From assembly GCA_021805735.1 (NCBI GenBank), contig JAJZEE010000025.1:1-43801 (forward strand): a stretch of DNA of 43,801 bases. Direction: 5' to 3'. The DNA comes from Bacillota bacterium (GTDB lineage Bacteria > Bacillota > Bacilli > Alicyclobacillales > SLC66). Of this stretch, positions 15,990-23,592 are shown in pieces. Under the pieces are notes generated by a model. That model ran no database searches, was not told the DNA's origin, and worked only from the letters and a program-made list of their open reading frames with translations. The number at the start of each line of letters is the position of its first letter. The first letter of the stretch is position 1. Position numbers and translations under genes: made by a program.

Positions 15990-16457
15990 ATGGAATTTAC
16001 GACTTATGAAATTGCATACCGTCTCAATGTATCTGAAGAAACTGTGCGCAGATGGATTCGGACTCATCAGTTGCCCGCGGACGATTCAAGCGGCAAATAC
16101 CTCGTTAAAGAGGACGATTTACAACAGTTTTTGAGCAGACGCGGCACTCCCGCCGGAAAGGCCGTCAGTTGGCTGGCCAGTCTAAGCAGCGCGGGTGTGC
16201 GCGCTGCGGCTCCTGGAGTCGCATTTGCGGCGACCAATATGATGACGTCCGCCGCTCTGTCCGGGCTAAAATTGTATAAGGTGCTGTCAGGCGCAGAGCA
16301 GGTAGGGGCCGACGAACTGTCGCACATGATTGACGATGTCGACAAGAGTATCGCCAGTTTGCAGGAGAACTTGCGTCTGATCATGGAGCAGAAGGATAAA
16401 CTCGAAACTGGCATCGCTGAATGGCAGGAGATTCGTGAGAAACTGCTGAAATCCTAG
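15990..16457 (+). CDS. excisionase-type HTH protein with hydrophobic segment and coiled coil
   Basis: This 155-residue protein starts with a MerR/excisionase-type helix-turn-helix (MEFTTYEIAYRLNVSEETVR, RWIRTHQLPA, then a wing ending KYLVKEDDLQQFL). Residues about 60-105 are Ala-rich and weakly hydrophobic (AGVRAAAPGVAFAATNMM), possibly membrane-interacting. The last 50 residues form a coiled coil (DDVDKSIASLQENLRLIMEQ, KDKLETGIAEWQEIREKLL). CAGGAGG precedes the ATG at a good distance, so upstream in-frame starts inside the mutase gene are not needed. The next gene begins five bases after the stop, so the two are probably coexpressed. DNA binding is likely; the target is unknown, and no phage or integrase gene lies nearby. 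Confidence 0.7.
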   Translation: MEFTTYEIAYRLNVSEETVRRWIRTHQLPADDSSGKYLVKEDDLQQFLSRRGTPAGKAVSWLASLSSAGVRAAAPGVAFAATNMMTSAALSGLKLYKVLSGAEQVGADELSHMIDDVDKSIASLQENLRLIMEQKDKLETGIAEWQEIREKLLKS

Positions 16458-16461
16458 CGGC

Positions 16462-17181
16462 ATGAACTTCCAGGAAGGCGAGGCTCTGCTCGTGAGATTT
16501 GATCGAGTCAGCCTGAACATGACACAGCAGGACATGGAGAATGCGGTCAATGAACAGCTTCCTCCAGACTTTCACGTATGTGATCTGCATCTGACGACAG
16601 GTGGGGCCGTCGCCACATTGGTGACACCTTGGCTCCGGCTGAACGTGATGTTGCGGGTGATTCCGCAACATCACGAGGCTACAGGAAACTCTGCTGAGGC
16701 TACAGGAAACTCTGCCGAAGCTGCTGAGATGGCTGAGACGGCTGAGACTGCAAGCCCGTCTGCACAACCCGCTTCGGTTTCGCAAAGCGGCCAGGGGATG
16801 GAAGCAGAATGGTCTCCGAAACGTCCGGGGCGCAAGTCATTCTTGGAACACCACTCGTTTCCCGGAAGAGACGGTTCGTCGCGGGAGACATTGGTGAGAG
16901 ACGGAGTCGCGCTGATTGAAGTGCGGGCATCCAGATGGATTCCGATACCGCGCCCAATGCTGGCGAATCTGCTCGAACGTTTTATCGGTGATGTGTCGCC
17001 GGCTCTTCGCGTTACAGGCACATGTCTGCGCGCTGACATCCGTGGATTGCTGGAGCCTTTGTTCAAGGTACAGGACGTCGACATGATCCTTGAAGATGGG
17101 ATGCTGCGGCTCGAGGGAACCGGAGTGATTGTTGACGCGACGCCTGCGGCGCCTGCCTGCTCCAGGAATGGCACCGTCTAG
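16462..17181 (+). CDS. unknown two-part protein with repetitive linker
   Basis: This 239-residue protein is of no family I recognise. An N-terminal part (1-75; GEALLVRFDRVSLNMTQQDM) and a C-terminal part (150-230; LIEVRASRWIPIPRPMLANL) are joined by a low-complexity linker with EATGNSA repeated and EAAEMAETAETA. Both ordered parts alternate strands and helices and might be distant duplicates, which is only an impression. No signal peptide or membrane helix is seen. The ATG at 16462 lies just after the HTH gene and lacks a strong ribosome binding site, so translational coupling is likely. A 13-bp perfect inverted repeat and a 21-bp tandem duplication lie in the coding DNA just before and in the linker. 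Confidence 0.6.
   Translation: MNFQEGEALLVRFDRVSLNMTQQDMENAVNEQLPPDFHVCDLHLTTGGAVATLVTPWLRLNVMLRVIPQHHEATGNSAEATGNSAEAAEMAETAETASPSAQPASVSQSGQGMEAEWSPKRPGRKSFLEHHSFPGRDGSSRETLVRDGVALIEVRASRWIPIPRPMLANLLERFIGDVSPALRVTGTCLRADIRGLLEPLFKVQDVDMILEDGMLRLEGTGVIVDATPAAPACSRNGTV
16644..16675 (+). repeat. 13-bp perfect inverted repeat inside a coding region
   Basis: CGTGATGTTGCGG (16644-16656) and its exact complement (16663-16675) are separated by GTGATT. It encodes the last residues of the N-terminal part of the unknown protein and ends where the 21-bp duplication begins. Confidence 0.6.
16675..16716 (+). repeat. 21-bp tandem duplication in linker coding sequence
   Basis: Two units (16675-16695 and 16696-16716), differing only at the last base, each encode Glu-Ala-Thr-Gly-Asn-Ser-Ala. 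They are followed by a degenerate GCTGAGA-type run. The near identity points to a recent slippage event. Confidence 0.75.
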
Positions 17182-17196
17182 AGAGGAGCGCGTTCT

Positions 17197-17958
17197 TTGC
17201 ATCAAACTGCCATTGTGTGGGTCGGGGTGATTACCGCAGGGTTTATAGCAGGATTGTTCGATTCCGTGGTCGGAGGGGGCGGCGTGATCACACTGCCCAC
17301 TTTGTTATGGACGGGTTTGTCTCCCTATTATGCCCTTGGTACGAATAAATTGGCGGGTACCTTTGCGTCCTCGACGAGTTCGTTGACATATTTCCGTTCG
17401 AACAAACTATACATGCCCCTTCTGGCCTGGATGATACCCTTTACGTTTGTTGGAGCGCTGATTGGCGTTAACACTGTTTTGGGGGTTAATCAGCGCAATT
17501 TGCGTCTGGTCATCTTTTTTGCCATCGTCGTGATCACTGCAGTGACGCTCTTCAAGCGCCGCATGGGCGCAGAGAACAGATTTCCCGGGTTGTCGGCGCG
17601 CGTCGTGGCCAAGGCCATGGTGATTGCTGCGGCGCTAGGTTTTTACGACGGATTTGTGGGTCCTGGAACTGGAACATTTTTGCTGTTCGCCTTTCTGTCC
17701 GTGTTCCAATTTGACTTTCTCGGCGCCGCCGGAAACGGCCGAGTACTGAATTTCACCAGCAATGCGGCTGCGTTGCTGATGTTTTCGCTGCGCGGAAAGA
17801 TTGTGATTGCAATCGGTCTGCCCATGGGCGTTGCCATGATGATCGGAGCTCGTGTCGGCTCCCGATTTGCGATCAAACAGGGAGCGCGAGTCATCAGACC
17901 GCTGTTTGTCGCGGTCGCCGTCGTACTGTCCGTCAAGATGGCGTTGTCGGTGTTTTGA
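17197..17958 (+). CDS. TSUP-family permease (TauE/SafE)
   Basis: This 253-residue integral membrane protein has about eight hydrophobic helices. The family motif GLFDSVVGGGGVITLPTLLW lies near the N-terminus and its echo GFYDGFVGPGTGTFLLFAFL in the second half, with LGTNKLAGTFASS between. TauE/SafE (TSUP) proteins are thought to move sulfite, sulfoacetate or other sulfur-containing or organic anions across the cytoplasmic membrane. The substrate here is unknown. The TTG at 17197 follows AGAGGAG at a good distance and is 15 bases after the preceding stop, so the gene may be the third in the unit started by the HTH gene. It is followed by structured repeat element B. Confidence 0.85.
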   Translation: MHQTAIVWVGVITAGFIAGLFDSVVGGGGVITLPTLLWTGLSPYYALGTNKLAGTFASSTSSLTYFRSNKLYMPLLAWMIPFTFVGALIGVNTVLGVNQRNLRLVIFFAIVVITAVTLFKRRMGAENRFPGLSARVVAKAMVIAAALGFYDGFVGPGTGTFLLFAFLSVFQFDFLGAAGNGRVLNFTSNAAALLMFSLRGKIVIAIGLPMGVAMMIGARVGSRFAIKQGARVIRPLFVAVAVVLSVKMALSVF

Positions 17959-17999
17959 GGGCGGTTTTCAGGATAGACTGCCATGATGCTTTCGCGCCA

Positions 18000-18116
18000 C
18001 CATCAGTGGGAAGAAAAACCCGCTCGCCAGGACGGATCATGCATTGCACTGCAGCGAGTTTTGCGGCCTTTTGGCCGCACCTGTTGAAGGGCAGTGCAAT
18101 GCATGATCCGTCCTGG
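18000..18116 (+). repeat. structured intergenic repeat, copy B
   Basis: The element opens CCATCAGTGGGAAGAAAAA then CCCGCTCGCCAGGA. The stem is a perfect 26-bp inverted repeat (18027-18052 with 18091-18116). The 38-base loop carries GCGAGTT and an inner hairpin TGCGGCC-TTTT-GGCCGCA (18062-18079). Leader and loop resemble copy A (14017-14116), while the stem bases differ yet pair fully. It ends about 20 bases before the ribosome binding site of the following gene. Confidence 0.7.
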
Positions 18117-18150
18117 CATGGCAGGAACACACGATGAAGGAGGACCGGGC

Positions 18151-20085
18151 ATGACCACTGCTAAACCCGCTTTGCTCTCTTATCTGCGCGACCGGATGCT
18201 GATCGGCGATGGCGCCATGGCTACACAACTCTATCAGATGGGAGTTCCGGTCGGAGTTTGTTACGAGGAACTGAACATCTCCAGGGCAGAGATTGTTGCG
18301 CGTGTGCATCGGTCTTATTACGACGCGGGGGCGCGTTTGATTGAAACGAACACATTTGGCGCTCACAGCGCGGGGTTGGCGCGGTATGGCCTTGAAGACC
18401 GGATGGCGGACATCAATCGCGCGGCTGTGCGTGTCGCCCGCGATGCAGTGGGCGCGGATGCCTTCATCGCAGCCACCGTTGGCTCAGTAACCGGAGTAAG
18501 GCGCAACTTTGCGCCCCCTGTCGATCTGGAACATGCGTACAGTGAACAAGTCGCCGCGCTCCTTGAAGAGGGGCCGGATGCGGTGCTGCTGGAAACGTTC
18601 CTTGACCTGGAGGAATTGCTTCTGGCAGTCGGTGTCGTGCGCAGGCTTAGCGACCTGCCAGTAATTGCGCAACTGGCGCCGCTCGATCTGGCGGTGACGC
18701 GAGACGGTCATCGATTGCAGGACGCGTTTGAGACGCTGCTTGCCGCGGGGGCGTCAGTGGTAGGGCTGAACTGTCGCTTTGGCCCGGCGGATATGCAGCG
18801 CGCTCTGCGCGCCGTCGCCTTTAACCCTGATGCACTCGTTTCCATCTTTCCGAACGCAGGATTGTTAAGCATGACAGACGGTCACTACCATTACCCTTCA
18901 GAACCCGCGTACTTCGCCTCGGCGGCGATTGAATTTCATGCGCTTGGCGTGCGGATCATAGGGGGCTGTTGTGGAACTTCGCCTGAGCACATCCGCGCCA
19001 TGGCAGAGGCTGTCTCCCAGCTTCCCCCGCAAAGGCCTGGCATCGTCGCCAATGCTGTGGAAACGGCCAAGCCCGCGCGTCAGGTAGAGGTTGCGAACGT
19101 AACCGCGCCTGCGCATCGGCATGATGCGACGCGCGCGCTGTCTTTAGAACCCGCACAGGACGGGGGAGCGTCTGTACACCCGATGCTTGTACACGAGAAA
19201 GTGCTGCGGGAACACACCGTCATCGTAGAACTGGATCCGCCGAAGGACCTCGCCGCAGACGCGTTTCTAAGCGGAACGCAGGCTCTTCAGGAGGCTGGCG
19301 CGGACGCCGTGACACTGGCGGACAACTCGCTGGCGATCACACGCATGAGCAACGTCGCTCTTGGGGCGCTGATGAAACAGCGCGGCGTGGAGCCGCTCCT
19401 GCACATCTCCTGCCGTGACCGAAATCTGATCGGGCAGCAGTCACATCTCATGGGGTTGCATGCGCTCGGAATCAGACAGGTGCTGGTGATTACAGGGGAC
19501 CCCTCCCGATTCGGCGATCTTCCGGGAGCGACGTCCGTGTTTGACGTATCGTCTTTTGATATGATTCGCATGGTCAAGCAATTAAACGCCGGTCTCGCGT
19601 TTTCTGGCCGCCAGCTCTCTGAAGCATCCTCCTTTGTGGTGGGCGCCGCCTTCAATCCTAATGTACGGCACTTTGACAAAGCCATTCGCAGGCTGGAGAG
19701 AAAGGTTGAAGCCGGGGCTGACTTCATCATGACGCAACCAGTTTTTGACCCGAGATTCTTTGAAGTGCTCAAAGAGGCCACGAAGCATCTGCCTGTGCCT
19801 CTCTTTGTGGGAATCATGCCCCTGCTGAGCCATCGCAACGCAGAGTTCCTGCACAATGAGGTTCCGGGCATTTCGTTGTCTTCCGAGGTCCGAACGCGCA
19901 TGACGCAGTACGAAGGTCGACGCGCTCGCGACGAAGGCCTGGCGATCGCCAGGGAGTTGCTGGATGCCGCCATGCCCCACTTTAACGGAATCTATCTGAT
20001 CACTCCGCTGTTGCGGTACGAGATGACAGCCGCTCTGACGAGGCACGTTAAGGAACACGCGCAAAAGCACGGGCGCGTCAGATAG
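18151..20085 (+). CDS. yitJ: homocysteine S-methyltransferase / methylenetetrahydrofolate reductase fusion
   Basis: This bifunctional methionine-synthesis protein has about 644 residues. The N-terminal part (about 1-300) is a Zn-dependent homocysteine methyltransferase: GDGAMATQLYQMG, IETNTFGAHSAGL, and the metal cysteines in GLNCRFG and GGCCGTSPEHIRAM. The C-terminal part (about 350-640) is a MetF-like flavoprotein that reduces methylene-THF: ELDPPKDLAAD, GADAVTLADNSLA, LVITGDPSRFGD, AGADFIMTQPVFD. The same fusion is known as YitJ in Bacillus. The ATG at 18151 follows AAGGAGGA; the upstream in-frame ATG at 18094 lies inside repeat element B and is unlikely. Bacillus yitJ is controlled by a SAM (S-box) riboswitch; none is seen in the 190 bases upstream here. 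Confidence 0.9.
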   Translation: MTTAKPALLSYLRDRMLIGDGAMATQLYQMGVPVGVCYEELNISRAEIVARVHRSYYDAGARLIETNTFGAHSAGLARYGLEDRMADINRAAVRVARDAVGADAFIAATVGSVTGVRRNFAPPVDLEHAYSEQVAALLEEGPDAVLLETFLDLEELLLAVGVVRRLSDLPVIAQLAPLDLAVTRDGHRLQDAFETLLAAGASVVGLNCRFGPADMQRALRAVAFNPDALVSIFPNAGLLSMTDGHYHYPSEPAYFASAAIEFHALGVRIIGGCCGTSPEHIRAMAEAVSQLPPQRPGIVANAVETAKPARQVEVANVTAPAHRHDATRALSLEPAQDGGASVHPMLVHEKVLREHTVIVELDPPKDLAADAFLSGTQALQEAGADAVTLADNSLAITRMSNVALGALMKQRGVEPLLHISCRDRNLIGQQSHLMGLHALGIRQVLVITGDPSRFGDLPGATSVFDVSSFDMIRMVKQLNAGLAFSGRQLSEASSFVVGAAFNPNVRHFDKAIRRLERKVEAGADFIMTQPVFDPRFFEVLKEATKHLPVPLFVGIMPLLSHRNAEFLHNEVPGISLSSEVRTRMTQYEGRRARDEGLAIARELLDAAMPHFNGIYLITPLLRYEMTAALTRHVKEHAQKHGRVR

Positions 20086-20138
20086 AGACTGTCATGCTGC
20101 CGTGAAAAGAGCAGACACTTATTTTTCGCAATCTGTTG

Positions 20139-20144
20139 TATAAT
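20139..20144 (+). promoter_or_regulatory. -10 element of ytoI promoter
   Basis: A perfect TATAAT lies 30 bases before the ytoI ATG. The -35 is weak (CACTTA at 17 bases). The 90-base gap after the methionine gene has no terminator. Confidence 0.45.
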
Positions 20145-20174
20145 AGCGATAGCCATTCGAAGGCGAGGGGGATC

Positions 20175-21479
20175 ATGGCGACAAAACACAATCAGATACT
20201 GGAACACATCGAAAATCTGGCGATCGGGCACAAGATATCAGTGCGTCAGGTTGCGAAACAACTCGCTGTCAGCGAAGGAACAGCTTATCGCGCCATCAAG
20301 GAAGCGGAAGGCCAGGGTCTGGTCACGACCATTGAGCGCGTAGGAACAGTTCGTATCGAGAAGAAACAGCGACGCGATATCGATCGTCTAACCTTTGCGG
20401 AAGTCGTGAACATCGTGGATGGAAGTGTGCTCGGCGGACGCTCGGGGTTGCACAAGACGCTGCAAAAATTTGTCATCGCCGCGATGGAGATCGGGGCGAT
20501 GGTCAAATATGTCGATCCCGGTTCACTTGTCATCGTCGGCAATCGGGAAGCGGTTCATTTGGCGTCCCTGGAACATGGGTCTGCTGTTCTCATCACTGGC
20601 GGGTTTACGACCAATGGGTCGGTGATTGACCTCGCAGACCGACTTGCGCTGCCGATCATCTCATCGGCGTACGACACGTTTTCCGTAGCATCGCTCATCA
20701 ACCGCGCGATTTATGACCGTCTGATCAAGAAAGAGATTCTTTTGGTTGAGGATTTGCTGGGCAAGGATCAGCCCAGTGTACTGTATAGTTCCAGCACTGT
20801 TCACGACTATCGCGCACTCGTCGACGCCACTGGACATTCCCGCTTTCCGGTTTTGCAGGAAGACGGCCGACTTGCAGGCGTGGTGGCGGCAAAAGATGTG
20901 TATGGACAACCGTCTGACGTGCCGATTGAGCGCGTGATGACGAGGCAGCCAATCTCCGTAACCCCCAAGACATCCGTTTCATCGGCCGCCCATATGATGG
21001 TCTGGGAAGGCCTCGAGTTGTTGCCAGTGATCGACTTCAAACGTCTCGTCGGCGTCATCAGTCGACAGGATGTGATTAAGGCGCTGCAGTACAATCAAAA
21101 GCAGCCGCAGGTGGGCGATACGATCGAGGATATCGTGTTGGCGCGCTTCGCTTCGACCATTGAGGATAAGACTGTACACTTGACGGGCGAAGTGACCCCT
21201 CAAATGTCCACGCCTCACGGGGGCCTTTCCACCGGAGCGTTTATGACTGTGATCACTGAGGCGGCAGTGCAGGCGATGAGAAAAATTCGCGATGCTAACG
21301 TCCTGATCGAAAATTGTACGTTGTACTTCCTGAAACCGGTTCAGATCGACCAGCGGATTGAGGCGCGCGCGCGCGTGATCGACTCTGGCCGCAAGGTGGG
21401 AAAAATCGATGTCGAGGTGTATCGCGGGCAAGAGTTGATCGGGAAAGCGCTGGTCACGATCCAGGTCCTGGAGCGATAA
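20175..21479 (+). CDS. ytoI: HTH-DRTGG-CBS-hotdog regulator YtoI
   Basis: This 434-residue protein has four parts. An N-terminal helix-turn-helix covers about 1-65 (KISVRQVAKQLAVSEGTAYR). A DRTGG-type domain covers about 80-185 (GSAVLITGGFTTNGSVIDLA, SSAYDTFSVASLINRA). A CBS pair covers about 195-310 (HSRFPVLQEDGRLAGVVAAK, VMTRQPISVTPKTSV, LLPVIDFKRLVGVISRQDV). A hotdog thioesterase-like domain closes it (MSTPHGGLSTGAFMTVITEA). This is the YtoI architecture of bacilli, a presumed transcription factor that senses nucleotides (CBS) and perhaps acyl-CoA. The target is unknown. GAGGGGGATC precedes the ATG. ytoI lies upstream of dnaE in Bacillus too, with different genes between. Confidence 0.85.
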   Translation: MATKHNQILEHIENLAIGHKISVRQVAKQLAVSEGTAYRAIKEAEGQGLVTTIERVGTVRIEKKQRRDIDRLTFAEVVNIVDGSVLGGRSGLHKTLQKFVIAAMEIGAMVKYVDPGSLVIVGNREAVHLASLEHGSAVLITGGFTTNGSVIDLADRLALPIISSAYDTFSVASLINRAIYDRLIKKEILLVEDLLGKDQPSVLYSSSTVHDYRALVDATGHSRFPVLQEDGRLAGVVAAKDVYGQPSDVPIERVMTRQPISVTPKTSVSSAAHMMVWEGLELLPVIDFKRLVGVISRQDVIKALQYNQKQPQVGDTIEDIVLARFASTIEDKTVHLTGEVTPQMSTPHGGLSTGAFMTVITEAAVQAMRKIRDANVLIENCTLYFLKPVQIDQRIEARARVIDSGRKVGKIDVEVYRGQELIGKALVTIQVLER

Positions 21480-21514
21480 CAGAGACGGGACTGGCGAAAT
21501 GAGGTGTGGGGAAA

Positions 21515-22201
21515 GTGGACGCGGCGGGAGGGCCGACCTCTGTCCTGGTGGTTGAAGATGAGCGCAGAATCGCCCGTATTATTGAGTTGGAGCTCGCGCA
21601 TGAGGGTTTTGCCGTGGTTCTGGCGACAGATGGGGTCACAGGACTGCGCATGGCGCTGGAGCAAGAGTTTGGAGTCATTATTTTGGATCTGATGCTGCCC
21701 GGACTCGGCGGTCTGGAAGTATGCAAACGGGTGCGCATACACAAGCGGACTCCCATCATCATCCTCACTGCCCGCGACACAACAGGAGACAAGGTAGCCG
21801 GGCTGGATGCGGGAGCGGATGACTATGTGACAAAACCATTTGCGACAGAAGAACTGCTCGCGCGTGTGCGCGCTGCGATCAGACGCGGCGAAACGCGGGC
21901 CGAGGAACTCGCCTGCGGGGACCTTGCTGTATTTCCCGCGGCGCGTCGCGCAACGCGGGCGGGATTGCAACTGGAACTGACGGCGCGCGAATTCGATTTG
22001 TTGCATTTTCTGATGGAGCATACCGACAAAGTGCTGTCGCGCGACGTGATTTTACGTCGGGTCTGGGGGTATGACTTTGAAGGAGAGACCAATGTGGTGG
22101 ACGTATACATCCGCTATCTGCGCATGAAGGTGGACGAGCCATTTGGCTCCCCTCTCATTCACACGATACGAGGCGTCGGCTACGTCTTGCGGCGATCATG
22201 A
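21515..22201 (+). CDS. OmpR/PhoP-family response regulator
   Basis: This DNA-binding response regulator has about 228 residues. The receiver shows the acidic pocket VVEDERR, the phospho-acceptor Asp in IILDLMLPGLGGLEV (about residue 58), ILTARDT and DYVTKPFATEELLARVR. The winged-helix output domain has LELTAREFDLLHFLMEH, LSRDVILRRVWGYDF and DVYIRYLRMKVD. The GTG at 21515 is taken because GAGGTGTGGGG lies upstream; an in-frame GTG at 21506 sits too close to it. The stop overlaps the sensor kinase start (ATGA). The pair is PhoPR- or ArlRS-like; the signal is unknown. Confidence 0.9.
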   Translation: MDAAGGPTSVLVVEDERRIARIIELELAHEGFAVVLATDGVTGLRMALEQEFGVIILDLMLPGLGGLEVCKRVRIHKRTPIIILTARDTTGDKVAGLDAGADDYVTKPFATEELLARVRAAIRRGETRAEELACGDLAVFPAARRATRAGLQLELTAREFDLLHFLMEHTDKVLSRDVILRRVWGYDFEGETNVVDVYIRYLRMKVDEPFGSPLIHTIRGVGYVLRRS

Positions 22202-23592
22202 AACGGACGATCACGACACGGTTTGTTGCGCTCTCAACGATCGTTGTGGCCATCATTTTTCTGCTCTTCAACACGTTTGTGTATCTTGAATTCATGAATG
22301 TCACCATAGAAAACGAGAAACAGATCGTGCTCAGTCGACTGTCAGACGTTGTGCGCCGCATTGACGGGAGCACGGCGGCGCAGGCGATTGCCGATGTCAA
22401 GCGAATCGTTCCGGACCCTCACCAGATGGTGCGTCTGCTGTCTCCGAAGGGTGCGGTCGTGACCGCGTCGGACGCCAATTTTTTGCCCGGCTGGATTCCC
22501 AAAGGACGCGGCTATACCACCGATTTGGGGCACGGCGTCCTGCTGTTTCAGTATGAAACCCAGCGAATCCTCATGGCGAGCGCCCAGTTGCGCCTGCGCG
22601 GCGGACCGATGACGCTGGAATGGCTGGAAAACGTGGAGTCGCTTGACCACAGCATTGCATTCGTATTTTATCTTCTGCTCACGGGTTCCATCGGTGGATT
22701 GGTGCTGGCGGCCGTCGCCAGTTACTTCCTCGCGCGCTATTCATTGTTGCCGATTCGGGAGATGATCGCGACAGCGCGGGCGATCACGCCGGGAGATCTG
22801 AGCAGCCGCATCGAAGTGCCAAAGCGCAAGGATGAACTCACGGAACTCGCCCACACATACAACGCCATGCTTGATCGGATTTTTAGGGCGTTCAGCCGTG
22901 AGCGGCAGTTTGTGGCGGATGCATCGCACGAACTTCGTACACCGCTTTCGGTTTTGGAGGGGTATGTGCACTTGTTGCGCCGCTGGGGTTGGGAGGACAA
23001 GGCGGTGCGCCAGGAAGCCGTTGCGGCTATTGAAGAAGAGATTCGCCATCTGCGGGAGATGACAAACCAGCTTCTGGCTCTGGCGGCGATCGATCGGGAT
23101 GCATCGGAAGAAGCGGGCGTGGTGTCCGCATCCGCGATCGCGTTGCGCGTGGCCCGCAAATGGAAACGTCTGTATCCGGGTTACAGATGGGCACTGCACA
23201 TGGACCAGGACGATGCAACGCGCGTGCGCATTACAGAGGTGCGACTGGAGCAGGTATTTCGCGCGCTGCTGGATAACGCCAGAAAATACACGCGGCCGGG
23301 AGACGCAATCAACGTCGAAGTGACGCGCGCCGACGATGCGGTGCGGATCGTGATTCAGGACTCCGGGGAAGGCATTCCGGCAGAAGACCTGCCACATGTC
23401 ACGGAACGATTCTACCGCGTTGACAAGGCGCGCAGTCGCCAGGAAGGCGGCATCGGTCTGGGACTTGCCATTTGTCGTGAGATCGTGGAGCGATTTCACG
23501 GTCGTCTGATCATCTCAACTCCCAGCCAGGGCGGAACCAGAGTCGAGGTTACGCTTCCTTGCTGCGATGTGGAAGGGGGGTCGGATGGATGA
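22198..23592 (+). CDS. sensor histidine kinase
   Basis: This 464-residue transmembrane kinase is partner of the preceding regulator. TM1 lies at about residues 8-28 (VALSTIVVAIIFLLFNTFVY), an extracellular sensor region at about 30-150, TM2 at about 155-182 (GGLVLAAVASYFLARY) and a HAMP linker at 183-235. The HisKA helix has the phospho-acceptor His in FVADASHELRTPLSVLEGYV, followed by HATPase motifs N (LLDNARKYTRPG), G1 (IVIQDSGEGIPAEDL) and G2 (GGIGLGLAICREIVERFHG). It overlaps the regulator by four bases and the dnaE start by four bases, so all three appear translationally coupled. Confidence 0.9.
   Translation: MKRTITTRFVALSTIVVAIIFLLFNTFVYLEFMNVTIENEKQIVLSRLSDVVRRIDGSTAAQAIADVKRIVPDPHQMVRLLSPKGAVVTASDANFLPGWIPKGRGYTTDLGHGVLLFQYETQRILMASAQLRLRGGPMTLEWLENVESLDHSIAFVFYLLLTGSIGGLVLAAVASYFLARYSLLPIREMIATARAITPGDLSSRIEVPKRKDELTELAHTYNAMLDRIFRAFSRERQFVADASHELRTPLSVLEGYVHLLRRWGWEDKAVRQEAVAAIEEEIRHLREMTNQLLALAAIDRDASEEAGVVSASAIALRVARKWKRLYPGYRWALHMDQDDATRVRITEVRLEQVFRALLDNARKYTRPGDAINVEVTRADDAVRIVIQDSGEGIPAEDLPHVTERFYRVDKARSRQEGGIGLGLAICREIVERFHGRLIISTPSQGGTRVEVTLPCCDVEGGSDG

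Noticed and set aside
14017-18116. Structured elements A and B as integron attC sites or retron RNA
   Set aside because: No GTTRRRY/RYYYAAC core sites, integrase or reverse transcriptase are seen; the stems are perfectly paired, unlike attC sites.
17958-18151. S-box (SAM) riboswitch before the methionine-synthesis gene
   Set aside because: The gap is almost filled by repeat element B and none of the conserved S-box segments is visible.
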